A stretch of DNA of 52,265 nucleotides from Rachicladosporium sp. CCFEE 5018. Lineage: Eukaryota > Ascomycota > Dothideomycetes > Cladosporiales > Cladosporiaceae. Positions 9,721 to 20,639 of the stretch are shown here, in pieces. The stretch covers positions 1 to 52,265 of the forward strand of contig KZ111184.1 in the NCBI GenBank assembly GCA_002077045.2, in the 5' to 3' direction. Below the pieces are notes generated by a model. That model made no database searches. It saw nothing but the letters and a program-made list of their open reading frames with translations, and was not told the DNA's origin. Position numbers and translations under genes: made by a program. Position 1 is the stretch's first letter. Each line of letters starts with the position of its first letter.

Positions 9721-11358
9721 CTACTTCACTAATAGCTTGTGTGCTTTCCGCTCCTCCTTGTCTTCGAACCGCTTGCCTCGCGGCTTGCCGTCTTCGCGCT
9801 CTACCCATATCGGCTCGCCATTCTCGTCAAGAGGTTCTTCATCGCTGCTGCCCCCATCATCATCGTCGGTCCCAGTGTCGCCTTCACCCGGAGTCTCAGC
9901 ATCCGCAGCTAGCTTCCTCGGCAGGTCGGTGCCGGGAGCCAGCAGGTTCTTGTACACAAGCGATTCACCCTTGCCTTCATGTATAGTCTCCGCATCGCGC
10001 TCGATGTCGTACACTTGCTGCAAGTTTTGAGGGATGTACTGCTGCCGGAAGACTTCATTGTCGACGTCCTTGCTATTGGTGCCGCTCTCCACATCTTCGG
10101 CGTTGGCTGGGTCAGCAAGGAGGTCCTCCACCGTCTTAGTCATAGCCGTCAGATCCCGGCCACCGTGAGAAGTAGTGATAAAGTCAAACACTCTTCGTTC
10201 TGAAAGCGTGTTGACGCCCTTCCGCGCGAAGAAATCCGAGACATTCTTAATATCCATACGCAAGAACTCAAGTGATCGCGGGTGATCGTGCTCCACACTC
10301 TGACTCACATCGATCATGTAAAGCTGCTTGCTATGGTACAGCAAGTTGTACTCACTCAGATCTGCATGCACGAGATGGCAGATCTGGTACATCATGCGCA
10401 TGTAAGTGAGCAAAGTAATGTAGACCTCTCGCCATCGCTGCGCCACTAGCTCTGAGGTGTCCTCTTCGAACTGAACGTCTCGTAATCTGGGAGCTGCGAC
10501 ACCTTTGCCCGATCCCAAGAAAGACATGACGAGCACATGAGCCTTGAGGTAAAGTGGCTCAGGACATGGGATGCCCGCAGCGTGAAGTCGCCGGAGGTTG
10601 CGATACTCTTTTTCAGCCCAGACCTTGACCTTGGCTCGGTTCGAAGACTTGTTGTAGCCCTGCTTGAAGCGGTGCTCACCAGACACGTACTTGTCTCGAT
10701 CCTTGAAGACCAGAATACTTGTCTTGTAGACTTTGATGGCTCGATGGAGCGGCGCTGCAGTCTCGTCTGACTGAGAGACAGTCGTGCTATGATACACATT
10801 CGCCTCCTTGCCTGTCGAAATCACTCCGTTGATCTCGCTGACGATGTTGCGGTTGAGCATTTGCAGCAAGATCATCCGAGTACGCGGGTCTAGGACTTGC
10901 TCACTCGTCGCGCGATCGCTTTTCTCGGCACCGCCATGACCCTTGCCACCCAGTCCAGCTTCAGCGTTGGACAACTTTAGCTTGGCAGTATGGGCAGACA
11001 AGGATTTAATGTGATCGTCGACGGCCGCTCGGGTGTTGAGCTGTGGATTAGCTTTGGGTTTCTGCGACTCCGGCACTGTGTTGTCGTTGTTGCGTCGTTG
11101 CCGGTTGTAAGCTTTTGTGTAGTCGGAGGGATTCGATGCCTGGAGTTCAGTATCTGAGTAGCCATCGTCGGATGGTTCAAAGAGGTCGTCAAAATCTTCG
11201 TCATGCTCTGCATCATCTTCCGGATTCGTCTCTTCGGGTCCATCATTAGTTGTATCTGCTGTGCTGGCTTGGACTGGCAGCGCAACATAGCCCTCGTTTT
11301 CGACGAAACGATGTGGCGGTTCATGCGCCGCAGCAGGATCGATGGCTGATGGGCTCAT
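9721..11358 (-). CDS. RIO1: RIO1 atypical serine kinase, truncated at the tail
   Basis: This uninterrupted frame of 545 residues encodes RIO1, the ATPase/kinase that acts late in 40S ribosomal subunit maturation in the cytoplasm. Visible in order are an acidic, Ser-rich N terminus (about 1-150), the flexible glycine-loop region ISTGKEANVYH, the RIO-specific YKTSILVFKDRDKYV with the catalytic Lys just upstream in IKVYK, the active site LVHADLSEYNLL, and the metal-binding MIDVSQSVEHDHP. A second acidic segment precedes the end. The annotated stop (TAG, 9723-9721) comes about 28 residues before the usual end, and the conserved basic tail follows in frame. The kinase domain itself is intact, so the product may still work. 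It is divergent from the mitochondrial-type gene at 11643. Confidence 0.9.
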   Translation of the reverse strand: MSPSAIDPAAAHEPPHRFVENEGYVALPVQASTADTTNDGPEETNPEDDAEHDEDFDDLFEPSDDGYSDTELQASNPSDYTKAYNRQRRNNDNTVPESQKPKANPQLNTRAAVDDHIKSLSAHTAKLKLSNAEAGLGGKGHGGAEKSDRATSEQVLDPRTRMILLQMLNRNIVSEINGVISTGKEANVYHSTTVSQSDETAAPLHRAIKVYKTSILVFKDRDKYVSGEHRFKQGYNKSSNRAKVKVWAEKEYRNLRRLHAAGIPCPEPLYLKAHVLVMSFLGSGKGVAAPRLRDVQFEEDTSELVAQRWREVYITLLTYMRMMYQICHLVHADLSEYNLLYHSKQLYMIDVSQSVEHDHPRSLEFLRMDIKNVSDFFARKGVNTLSERRVFDFITTSHGGRDLTAMTKTVEDLLADPANAEDVESGTNSKDVDNEVFRQQYIPQNLQQVYDIERDAETIHEGKGESLVYKNLLAPGTDLPRKLAADAETPGEGDTGTDDDDGGSSDEEPLDENGEPIWVEREDGKPRGKRFEDKEERKAHKLLVK

Positions 11359-11642
11359 GTCGCCGATGGAACTGCGTCACCGCTTGCGACTCGCAGTGAC
11401 AGACGCAGTTATTTCCTTAGAGGTCTACGAGCGTCTGCGCAGTTATGGGGCGTTTTCGACAATAGTCACTATTTCATGCCAAGCGTAGGTTGTCGAAAGT
11501 TCGCCATTCAAGGTTCAGGGTGGATTTAAAGTAGCGGCTGTGGCGCTTCTCCACACGTGGGATGACCTCCAATCTCTATGACAGGATGGTAGTGACAGAT
11601 TTTACTCGCATAAGTCCTGCCTCGAGGTAGCGACTGACGTTG

Positions 11643-13214
11643 ATGTCGGTCAGGCGCAGCAGTATCGTCTGCCTCGCTTGCCAGCATCACCGAAGTCTCG
11701 CTTCTCGGAGACTAAGACACCGTCCTGCGGTAATATGGCCCACCCCAAGACCGACCACGTCAAGCCGATCGTTCGCGAGCAATGCTCTTGTCGGGGAAAC
11801 GCAAAGCGAGGCTGGTGGTCTTGAGATTGTTGCATCACTCAGATCCACGATCCAGCAATGGAGCCCCAGCAGCAACATCGACGACCTACGAGCGGCGGTG
11901 CTCAGTCTAGACACCCTTATCAAGTCGAGGGACCGTCGAAACGAAGTACTGCGGAAGCTTTCGAATCCAGTGCCGCATGTCCTCACCGGACGCATTCAAA
12001 ACGAGAACGTCGTCCTTCCTACCCTGCTCCGCCTGCCTGAGGCTGATGGAGCACCGATTTCTCACACAGCATTCAGACAAAAGATGAGGGATGCAACGGG
12101 ATACAAGGAAGTCAGGCTTGTCTTGCGTGCGCAACTGCTTCGATGCGAGTGGCCACGGGACATATTACGTATCGTGGCCGTCGCAATGCTCCATCGCAAG
12201 ACTGCTGAGCAGCTGTGCTTGCTTCACGAACCCATCATGCGTGCGCTATACAGATGCCGCAACAATGTCACAGATAAAGATGTACTCTCGGCGATCACTG
12301 TTATTGTCACGCGCTTCAATGTTGCTGGCCTACGACCGCATGATATGTTGATACATATGGGCTTCAAGTTTGCAGCTAGAGCGAGGAGTCTGCGTGGTAT
12401 GAAGCGTTTCCTCAAGCTGCAGCGCGAACGCGACAATGGCATGTCGCGCAATCAATTCAGGAGTGTCATCGCAAAGTTCAGTATAGGTCATCGCGGGTTG
12501 GGCGAGATCCGCAACGGCCGCTGGCGACGGTCTGAGCTCTTGCAAGTATTGGTCGGCTTCGACGACGATGCAGGTCTGCCGATGGAGGAGCAGTACCATC
12601 TTGGCAGCTTTCTACATCGACAAGACTGGCAGTACCTACATGGCTGGGTTGCTGTGCTAGCTCGCTGCAAAGCCAGCGATGCGATCTGGGAGGAGTGGCA
12701 GCAGTGGAAGATCTGCGATGCCAGGCAGAGACCGAAGACATTGCAAAGTCATGCACGGATGAACACTCGCATTCGCGGAGACTACTGGTTCATCGAGCAG
12801 ATGGCCTACTCTGGGGATATCAAGCGAGCCTGGCAGCTGCTGGGGGAGTCAGATGTACCGTTTGAACGACTCAAGTCTCGGGTCACGCATCGTCTGCTGG
12901 ATCACCTGGAGTACTGTACGGTGTGGAGTGATGCCATCGCTGCTGCGATGCTACGGAAGTACGATTACGAGCTTGGCATAATCGAAAAAGCCCTCGGCGT
13001 CACCTGGGAAGCTCTTGGAGAGGATGGTGATGGCAGGCACGTTCTGTTCCGCGACCAGGAGGAAGCCTTGGAGGAGTTGAGCGCGAAGAGTTGGACGCCG
13101 AGTGAAAACTTCGGCTTCCCTCATGCCGACAGTGCGCCTCTTGCGACCGAGCAGGAGCAGTTGCTGCACGATGCAGCGGAGGGCGAATTAGTCGAACGTA
13201 CTCATCCAGACTAA
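11643..13214 (+). CDS. Uncharacterised mitochondrial-type helical protein
   Basis: This single exon of 523 residues begins MSVRRSSIVCL. The first ~45 residues are rich in Arg and Ser with no acidic residues, as in a mitochondrial presequence; a likely cleavage region ends near SRSFASNALV. The rest is mainly alpha-helical, with many Trp/Arg-rich helices, and resembles the loosely conserved PPR/helical-repeat proteins that fungi use for mitochondrial RNA handling. I cannot assign a family, so that role is only a suggestion. The ATG at 11643 directly follows an upstream TTG and is the first ATG of the frame. The divergent neighbour is RIO1, with 284 nt between start codons. Confidence 0.7.
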   Translation: MSVRRSSIVCLACQHHRSLASRRLRHRPAVIWPTPRPTTSSRSFASNALVGETQSEAGGLEIVASLRSTIQQWSPSSNIDDLRAAVLSLDTLIKSRDRRNEVLRKLSNPVPHVLTGRIQNENVVLPTLLRLPEADGAPISHTAFRQKMRDATGYKEVRLVLRAQLLRCEWPRDILRIVAVAMLHRKTAEQLCLLHEPIMRALYRCRNNVTDKDVLSAITVIVTRFNVAGLRPHDMLIHMGFKFAARARSLRGMKRFLKLQRERDNGMSRNQFRSVIAKFSIGHRGLGEIRNGRWRRSELLQVLVGFDDDAGLPMEEQYHLGSFLHRQDWQYLHGWVAVLARCKASDAIWEEWQQWKICDARQRPKTLQSHARMNTRIRGDYWFIEQMAYSGDIKRAWQLLGESDVPFERLKSRVTHRLLDHLEYCTVWSDAIAAAMLRKYDYELGIIEKALGVTWEALGEDGDGRHVLFRDQEEALEELSAKSWTPSENFGFPHADSAPLATEQEQLLHDAAEGELVERTHPD

Positions 13215-13457
13215 AATTGCAGCTTACCATGGGTTCCTCAAAGTCTTTTCCTGATGAGCTCTAGGAGTGTATGCAGGCAGTGGCGCACTCGGGGTGCATA
13301 CTGCGTCGCTCCTTCCTCAGTATTCTCGACGGCGCTCGAATGGCCAAGGAGATGTCCCAGACGAACCGCAGCCGTGAATCTCTTCATCACTTCACACCAA
13401 TTACACACCAAGATACGGAACTTGGTGAGATTTCATCGAGCGCTCGTCGTCATCGCT

Positions 13458-14904
13458 ATGGAGCCACCCGATCAGGATCCCGCCATCGCCTTCGAGGTAG
13501 ATGACATGACACTCAATGCAGTCCATGCACTCCTCATCCAAAATCACAACATCTTCAAGAGATGCACCACCGAGGAACGCAACCTTACAGGCTCGTACCA
13601 TCTCGCCCTCGCCGCTCACCTGGTGCAGACTTTCCCGAAGACATTCGACTATGAGAGCATCACCAAGGACAAGGCGGCCATGTTTGTGGCAGACAACAAG
13701 GTGCACTGGGCGGCTTTGAAGGGTCTGGGTCGCGGCACAGGTCGCCTCGCTGCGCTACCTGCCACGTAAAGGCTCCTAGTTAGAGCATGCGGACGGTAAA
13801 ACAAGGGACATGGACGGACGGCTGGCTTTGCACGAAGCGGCGATTTACTTCGTCGGCACGAACCCCGAAATCCGGATCAAAATCTCAGACGTTACAGGAC
13901 CCAAATTGGCAGGTCTGACATCACAGGATGTCGCAGCGTCTTTTAGCCGCATTAAGCTCAAGCTTGCGCAGCTTATGGGCAGGGGAAACTCGCCGGAGAA
14001 AGCTGCGTCCCTCTATTCCGACCACGGTGGCCAGCGTGTCGAGCTTCGCTAGGACGGCCACCTCAATTTGATGATACTCCACCAGCACGCCAGACTCAGT
14101 CCGGACACCAATCCAGATTGCCAGTGCGAGCTGAGTAAAAGGGATTGGCAGTCTGGAACAACCGTCCATGATCCGCTTGGTCTACAAAACATCGTCGATC
14201 CTTCGCGCGCAGAGAGAGTCACCTTCCGTGTGGACTTGCCGAGTATCCAAGACCGGAAGGGCACGTACTATGCGGATAAGTTAAGACCAGAGTAAAAGGA
14301 CCGTACCGACTTCTCCCTCATCACCCTCCTCAATCGAGCTGGAGCGCCGTCGGACAAGCGTGTCGTTATAGGCATAGTGCGTCCTCGGGAGGACGACCGC
14401 GACCGGGTTGACGTGCGATGGTGCGCGTGTTCGCAGCTTATGGTCACTGCGGGTTGGGATCCCGATGAGGCCGTTGTGAAGTTTCTGGTGCGAAACGTCG
14501 ATCTGAATCTGCACCTCACAGACGACGCTGGACCACAGTCACCAGATGCTACCGTCGATTGGCGCGAGCTGCGACGACGCGGGATGACCTTCCTCGGCCG
14601 CTTCGACGGTGCCACAGAGGACGAGATACGTGACTTTGCATACGCCCTGCGTAGGTCTAAGGGTCGTACCCTCGATAAGCTACAGCTTCCACTCCGATCT
14701 GGGTCCCAAAGCAACCAAAATCCGGAAACGTGGGGCGGCTGGGGGAGGGATGGGTGGGGGAGGGATAATTATGACAGCCACGCTGTGACGACGGCCAGGC
14801 TTGCCGACGAGGCAAAAGGCGCCTACAATCGACAAGAAGCACTTCTAGCCGCTGAACATCCTTCCGAGGGAGCTCAGCCTGCGTCCCACGTCTACTCCGT
14901 ATAG
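13458..14904 (+). pseudogene. Unrecognised gene, decayed by stops and a frame change
   Basis: The first part, 13458-13769, is open in one frame and starts MEPPDQDPAIAFEVDD. From 13777 to 14904 a second frame reads as protein for about 370 codons, interrupted only by TAG at 14050-14052 and TAA at 14293-14295. On both sides of each stop the translation looks like one continuous protein (for example VTFRVDLPSIQDRKGTYY before the TAA and KDRTDFSLITLLNRAGAPSD after it). No GT-AG pair of normal size removes either stop. The C-terminal part contains a Gly/Trp-rich patch (WGGWGRDGWGRD). I do not recognise the family. The single-base character of the lesions suggests recent loss, or errors, in a once-intact gene of perhaps 450-480 residues. 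Whether the two frames belong to one gene is inferred. Confidence 0.5.
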
Positions 14905-15506
14905 GCAAGTAGCAGGGATATATCAAACATCGCCGCCTAAAGTAAGCGGGCACAACGTAAGTCTATCTTCCTCCCAGACTTAGCAGCGCTCTGATGAACC
15001 ACAATGCTCATCACCGGCGCAACCTGCGGTCGTCCAGCACTGCTGCTTCAAGCCCAAGTCGCACCGGGAGCGACACTCACACCATCTCATTGAGGTAGTG
15101 GACGAAGACTACAAAGAGAGCACTGAGCAACGACTGTCGCTGCGCCTTCACGATCATGGACTTTCGGAGGACCTTGCTAACTTCCACTCGCAGATAGCCA
15201 ACGAATGATCAGGATGTACTCCATCTTGCAGGACAGCAAAGCGACGAGAGGGCTACATTGAGGGCGATGGAGCAGAGGATAGCGGTCAAAGACTCGCAGC
15301 AGGAAGGGGCGCACGACTATGGTCCACGGTAGTCATACACGCGCGGTCATCGAGCTATAGACACTTCACTGCTTCCAGCCAGTCGAGAGTAGCGCACTCA
15401 AGCAAACCTGTCCAAACTCCATTCCTACTCTTCATCATCCATCCACCTCGGATATGTCCAGCATCCCTTCTCCGTCGACTCCATCCCCTAACCCCTCCCC
15501 TCAACC
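14905..15506. other. Mostly empty; one coding-like fragment
   Basis: On the plus strand, 14984-15208 is open for 75 codons and reads like protein (for example HHLIEVVDEDYKESTEQRL), ending at a TGA. It has no start codon, and the GTAAGT upstream lies too close to be its donor. It may be a last exon or remnant of the decayed locus to the left. The rest carries no signal I can name and holds the 3' end of SMC3. Confidence 0.4.
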
Positions 15507-18500
15507 TCACTTCCCCGCCCCACCAACCTGCCCCTCAACAAAGTCCAACGCATCCTCAACCCCCACAACACTAATATTGCTCGCCTTCCTCTGCTGACTA
15601 ACCCCATAGCACCTATCCGCAACCCTCAACATCTCCGGCCGAAACGTAGTACAAATGAACTGCCCTCCAGCCGCACTCTCCTGAATAAGCCCCGCGACAG
15701 CAGTGCGGTATTGGGCGTCGAGATTCGCATCAACCTCGTCGAAGAGGTAGAAAGGCGCTGGGTCTGAGGCTTGGATGGCGAAGATGAGAGTGAGAGCGCA
15801 GAGCGATTTCTGACCACCGGAGAGTTGCTGGATACGCTGTTGTTCGTCGTGCTTGCTGTTGAAGGACACGGAGACGCCGACGCCGGTGTAGTTCTCTACT
15901 GTGCCTGCAGCCTCTTCCTCATCACTGTCGTTCCCGTTGGCAGCAGCAGCCCGGTCAGACCGCCGCTGAATGATCAGTCGGCCTTTGCCAGCGGGCACTA
16001 GCCGTTCGAAGATCCGTGCGAATTCCTTGGAGACTTGACGGAACGTGCGCTCGATGGCTTCGTCTTTGCGAGTATCGAGGACGTCGATGAGGGTCCTGAT
16101 AGAGCCGTCTGAGCTGTCGAGCTCAGTGCGGCGTTCTTCGAGGACTTCGCGCTGGCGTTCGAATTGTGCAAACTGCTCGAAGGCTTTCTTGTTCACGTGG
16201 CCGTACTTTTTCAGCGCCTCTTTGACTTTATGCAGACGTGTTGTAGCAGTGTGGGAGGACATGTTGGTGTACGTTGCAGCGAAAGCCGCCTCGGGCAGCG
16301 CACCGAGGGAGCGGATCGACGACGTGACGTCTGTGAGGCGTTCCTGCACGGCGCCGCGCTTGTGGGCGGCCTTCTGCATAGTTTTCTGGTAGTTCTGGAT
16401 GGATCGCTGGAGCTCTTCAACTTGTTGCTGCTTCTCTGCACGAGAAGTCTCAGAAGTCTTGAGCTGCTGTTGCGCTTCTTCGATCGCTGTCTCGTTATCC
16501 GCGAGCTTGGCGTTGACGGTAGCCAGTGACTTGGTCAGCCGCTTGAGGTCCTTCTTTCGCTCATTGATCTGCGCAACATTGCCGGTGCCATCGGTCGAAG
16601 CGCCCACATCTACATCCTGGTCTTGTAGCTGGTCGAGGCGAAGGCGCAAGTTTTCTCGTAGATCGAGCTCGATTGTTGTCTTCCTGGCTTCGAGATCGGA
16701 GCGCTGAGAACTGAGATCTGCCACCTGCTCGCGTAGCGTTGGGAGCTGACTGCTCGCTTGCTCCAATTGCTGCTCTTCGGCATTCGACAGCGCCTTCTGG
16801 AATGCGCTGTTAAGCTCGTTCTGATAGTCAGTCAATTGCTGGCTCTGATCGCGCTCATGATTCTGCACATTGACCCGCTGCCGTTGCTTGCTCGCCACCT
16901 CGTCCTTACGCACACCAAGCTCTTGCTCCTTCCTCCTCAATTCATCTCGTAGCGGTCCATACCCGCCCTCGATTTGCTGTCGACGCTGCTCGATGTGCTG
17001 GAGATCGCTCATTGCCTTGGTGACCTGCTGATCCAAGGCCTCGCGCTCTTGCTGTAACGCAGACTTCTGCGATGCGTGGCTGTCGAACTCCTCCTGCGCA
17101 GCAGCAGTCCGCTTGATGGCTACCAGTCGCGAGTTGCGCACATCATGATATCCACCAGTGAGGGCGCCCTTCTTGTCTGAACGATCGCCGTCTGGAGTAA
17201 TGGCACTGACACCGTGAGAACGGGCATACTGGGAGGCGACTTGCAGCGTCGGGCAGACAATAGTCTTGCCAAACACCTGCTGGAAAGCCTTGTCGTAGAT
17301 TGCGTCGTATCGCAGCTTCGACAACAGCGGCACTGCATCGCTTGCCTTTGGGATGTTGGCAGGCCGCGGCTTGAGTCGATTAAGTGGCATGAACGTACAT
17401 CGACCGCCTCTCTCTCGTTGCAGTATGTCCACAATACGAGTAGCGATGTCGTCGCTGTCGACCACGAAGTGGAAAAGCGAGGTGCCAGCGGTAATCTCGA
17501 TAGCAGTCTTGTACTTGTCCGGGAACTCGAAAAGTTCGCCGAGACAGCCATGTGTGCCCTGGATGTTATGTTGTCGGATGATGCGTCGTACTGATGCAAG
17601 ACCGCGAGCTGCACTTTGGTCCATCATCTGAGCGAGGAAACGCTCCGACTTGTCAAGCTCTTGCTGGGCGTGTGTGAGCACGCTGTCAAGTCTTGCCTCT
17701 TCCCGCCAGACTTCCTTGCGTCGATCGCTAAGGCGCTCCTTCTCGTCTTTTGCAGTCTGGAGTTCGGTCGAGACTGCCTCCTGATCGCCACCACGGTTCT
17801 GCAAGCGGTCACGCAATACTGTGATGTCTTGCTCGAGCTGCGCGATCTGACCCTCCATCTCCTGGAGGTCGTCACCGATCTGCATGCTGACTGCTTTGCG
17901 TGTTGCGAGCTGTACATTCATCTCGTTGATCTGGCGTGTCAGGTCGGCATCTCGCTCCTTCTTGTTCCGGTAGCGCTGGTTACGACCCTGCTTCGCGTAT
18001 AGTCTTGCACGTAGGGCTTCAGCATCGTGCATCTGCTGCTTCGCAGCCTGCTCTGCCGCGCTGGCAGCTTCGTACTGTGGAAGGAGACCTGCGAGCTCGG
18101 TCTCATGCGCTGCGATCTGCTGCTGGACCTGACGCAACTCTTGCGCTGCTTGTGTACGAGCCTGCTGAGCTGCGTTCTGACCATCCGTCATAGCTAGAAC
18201 GTCGTACTCGGCAGCAGCCTTGTCTTTCGCAGTGTCACGGCGGTCCTCCTCCAGCTGCAGCTTCTCCTCAGTCAAGGCCTTCAACTGCTGCTGCAAATCG
18301 GCAATCTCAGCTTCGACAGCCTCCAGCTCCCGTTCGCGCTCGGCCAGCACCTCCCGATTCTCGTCACTCGTCTCCAGACCTCGGTCGCGATCCTGCTCCA
18401 GTGTGCTGAGTGCATCCTCAAGCGCCTCCTGTTCCTTCTTGTGGATCGTATACTCGAGACACCGTCGTTCTCGATCCTTCTCCTGGAACTCACGCAACTC

Positions 18501-19175
18501 GTTCTTCTCCTCTTCCAGCTCTCCAAGGCGCTCGCGAATGTGATCTAGTAAGTCGTCGATCTTGCCTCGCTTATTCTTCGACTCGTCCATGATGCGAACA
18601 CTCTCGGCACGGCGATCTTCGTAGACTTTGGTACCAGCGACCTCCTTCAGCATGAGTAGTCGCTCAGGGTCCTTCATGTTGGTGATGGCGGTGATGCGAC
18701 CTTGTGGCACGATGTAGTACGGATTACTCTTGGAGAAGCCCGCGCTCTCCAGCAAGCTCATGACTTCGCTCTTGGTGCTGTTCTTGCGATTGAGCGAGTA
18801 CTCGTCCTTCTTCTGGCCGATGGTGCGGCGGAGGACAACCTCATCGCCACCGGTGGGGAAACGTTCATCCGAATTGTCGAAGACGAGCTCGACGTAGGCA
18901 CTCATCACGGCTGACCCAGCACCCTCATGCAGCAATGCCTGCCGCTCCTCACGACTCATACCCTGGTACTGATCGCCCAGCACGAAGCGGATGGCGGCGA
19001 AGAAGTTTGACTTGCCCGAGCCATTGCGGCCGACAATGACATTGTGCTTGGGCGAAAAGGGCTCCACTTCGGTGCGGTCTTTGTAGCTGCGTGGTTGTCA
19101 GCGAAACGTCTAGGCGTACCATCTGCGACTTCCTCACCTCTTGAAGCCCTGTATGAAGATCTGCTTGATATGCAT
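15507..19175 (-). CDS. SMC3: Cohesin ATPase subunit SMC3
   Basis: Two exons: a 38-nt first exon (19175-19138, MHIKQIFIQGFK) and a long second exon (19086-15507), joined across a 51-nt GTGAGG...CAG intron to give GFKSYKDRTE. The protein has 1205 residues, the family size. Visible in order are Walker A GRNGSGKSNFF (about 32-42), the paired lysines QKKDEY at 105-106 that Eco1-type enzymes acetylate to lock cohesin, a long coiled coil, the hinge around GTHGCLGELFEF, the returning coiled coil, the ABC signature LSGGQKSLCAL (about 1100) and Walker B YLFDEVDANLD. SMC3 pairs with SMC1 and the kleisin to hold sister chromatids. No lesion was seen over 3.6 kb. It is divergent from YAF9. Confidence 0.97.
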
Positions 19176-19515
19176 CTTGCCTGTGGCGCGGTGTGCAGCG
19201 CAGGCTCGTGTGGGTAGTCGCGTGCTCTGCGCGTTTGCCGTCGAGTCGTTCTTTCCAGCAGTGTTGGTTCAGCAGTATTAATCACACGGTCGCCGGTCGT
19301 GCGAATGCCGCCTTGAGCACGGATTTACCAGACGCTGTTGATAGATAGCCTGGCAAGTAAATTACTGTAGAATGAGGTCGACGCGTCTGAGAGCGCGTCG
19401 CGGGGCAAGTGCGACTCAGGTACCAGCCCTAACCCTAGACACTGCCGTACTTGGTGACCCATCAAGGTCCTCTCCAACCTCCATCACTCACGTACCACCT
19501 CATACTATATCGATC
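19176..19515. promoter_or_regulatory. Divergent promoter region of SMC3 and YAF9
   Basis: These 340 bases lie between the two start codons. The frame upstream of the YAF9 ATG stays open back to 19372, but the translation there has no family likeness and is taken as 5' leader. No clear TATA box was seen. Confidence 0.5.
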
Positions 19516-20309
19516 ATGCCCGCCGCCCCTTCCAAGCGCCTCCGCGGCCAAAAGATCGCTCGAAACTTCATAATCGGCAACTCCGCCGTGCAGCTCCCCC
19601 ACCCACTCTTCATAGACCCCCCCTCAGGCCATACAAAAGGCTGGCGAGTCTACGTGCGGCCCCTCCCAAACGGCCCAGACATCACGACCTGGCTCAAAAA
19701 AGTGCAATTTAAACTCCATCACACCTACGCAGACGCTTCGCGCACGATAGAGAGCGCGAATGTAAAGGATGGGTGTTTTGAGATACAGGAGACTGGGTAT
19801 GGGGAGTTTGGGGTTGAACTGAGGCTTTATTTTCCGACTGAGAGTGGCGAGAAGGCGCAGTATAGGGAGCACTATCTTGTGTTGACATACTGGGGGAGTC
19901 CGGAGCAGCAAGCCGCGCAGGAAGCGAAGAATTGGATTGTCAGTGAGCGAGTGGAGACGATTGAGTTCAATGAGCCGACTGTCGACTTCGCCAAGACACT
20001 CACTTCGGAAGAGCAGTTCAACTGGCTGAAAGTGAAGAAAGGGCGAGGGAAGGGGAAGAAGCCGGAGTATGTGTTCGAAGGGGGATTGATCCTTCTGCGC
20101 TGCTGCCTGAGAAGGCGCCAGAGGGAAAAGATGGCAGTGGGATGGGTGCTGGAGCTGCGTGGAGTCAGCGGTATGAGAGGCAGGTCATTTCGCAGTTGAC
20201 GAGTAGTGAGAAGATACTGCAGGGCATGATTGAAGAGGAGCAGGGGAAGATGGAAGAGAGGAAAAGGCGTATGGAGGAGTTGGGAAGGGCGATAGAGTCG
20301 ACAGGGTGA
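19516..20309 (+). CDS. YAF9: YEATS-domain protein YAF9 (NuA4/SWR1 subunit)
   Basis: The start MPAAPSKRLRGQKIARNF matches YAF9. The YEATS domain spans about residues 10-150, with GHTKGWRVYVR, TWLKKVQFKLHHTY and ETGYGEFGVELRLYF; this fold reads acetylated or crotonylated histone lysines and links NuA4 acetyltransferase to SWR1 remodelling. The initial frame ends at 20199 without the coiled-coil tail. The expected tail (WSQRYERQVISQLTSSEKIL, ending in a Glu/Lys/Arg-rich helix) lies in another frame and stops at TGA 20307-20309. Two readings fit: a 71-nt intron 20067-20137 (GTATGT...GGCAG), giving 240 residues, or loss of one G in the run of five G near 20080. I prefer the intron slightly because its donor is canonical, although the bypassed bases also read as plausible protein. 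Confidence 0.88.
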
Positions 20310-20639
20310 GATGCTGTGTTCTTTGAATGACTGCGTGCTTAGCGGGGCGTTGGTAAGTGTGCCTTCGATACCCCAAAAATGAAAGCGCACCACTCGGAGG
20401 ACAACGCGTGGGCCCGATCTGTGCAGAGACCGCCGTTGGTGTCACTCAAACGCAGCTTTGGACTTCAAATGCTGTTATACATCAAACTGCAACAATGGAA
20501 TGTCTGAAGAACCGCCACGGAGAGCGGCCACTTCGACTCGCCCCCGTCGACATGATCTGCTTCCTTGCCATTGGTGTGCCGACTACGGACGATGTTGACC
20601 TGCTTGGACGAACGACCCAAATCCATACATGAAGGTGGT
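20310..20639. other. Convergent 3' region of YAF9 and F-box gene
   Basis: No gene is visible. GGTTCAATCC at 20636 looks like a tRNA B box, but no A box or cloverleaf accompanies it. Confidence 0.5.

Noticed and set aside
13921..14714. Minus-strand ORFs opposite the decayed locus
   Set aside because: Composition is that of a shadow frame (runs of Arg/Ser), and the plus frame is far more protein-like.
16045..18543. Several plus-strand ORFs of 60-130 codons inside SMC3
   Set aside because: They are Ser/Arg/Leu-rich antisense shadows of the coiled-coil coding sequence.
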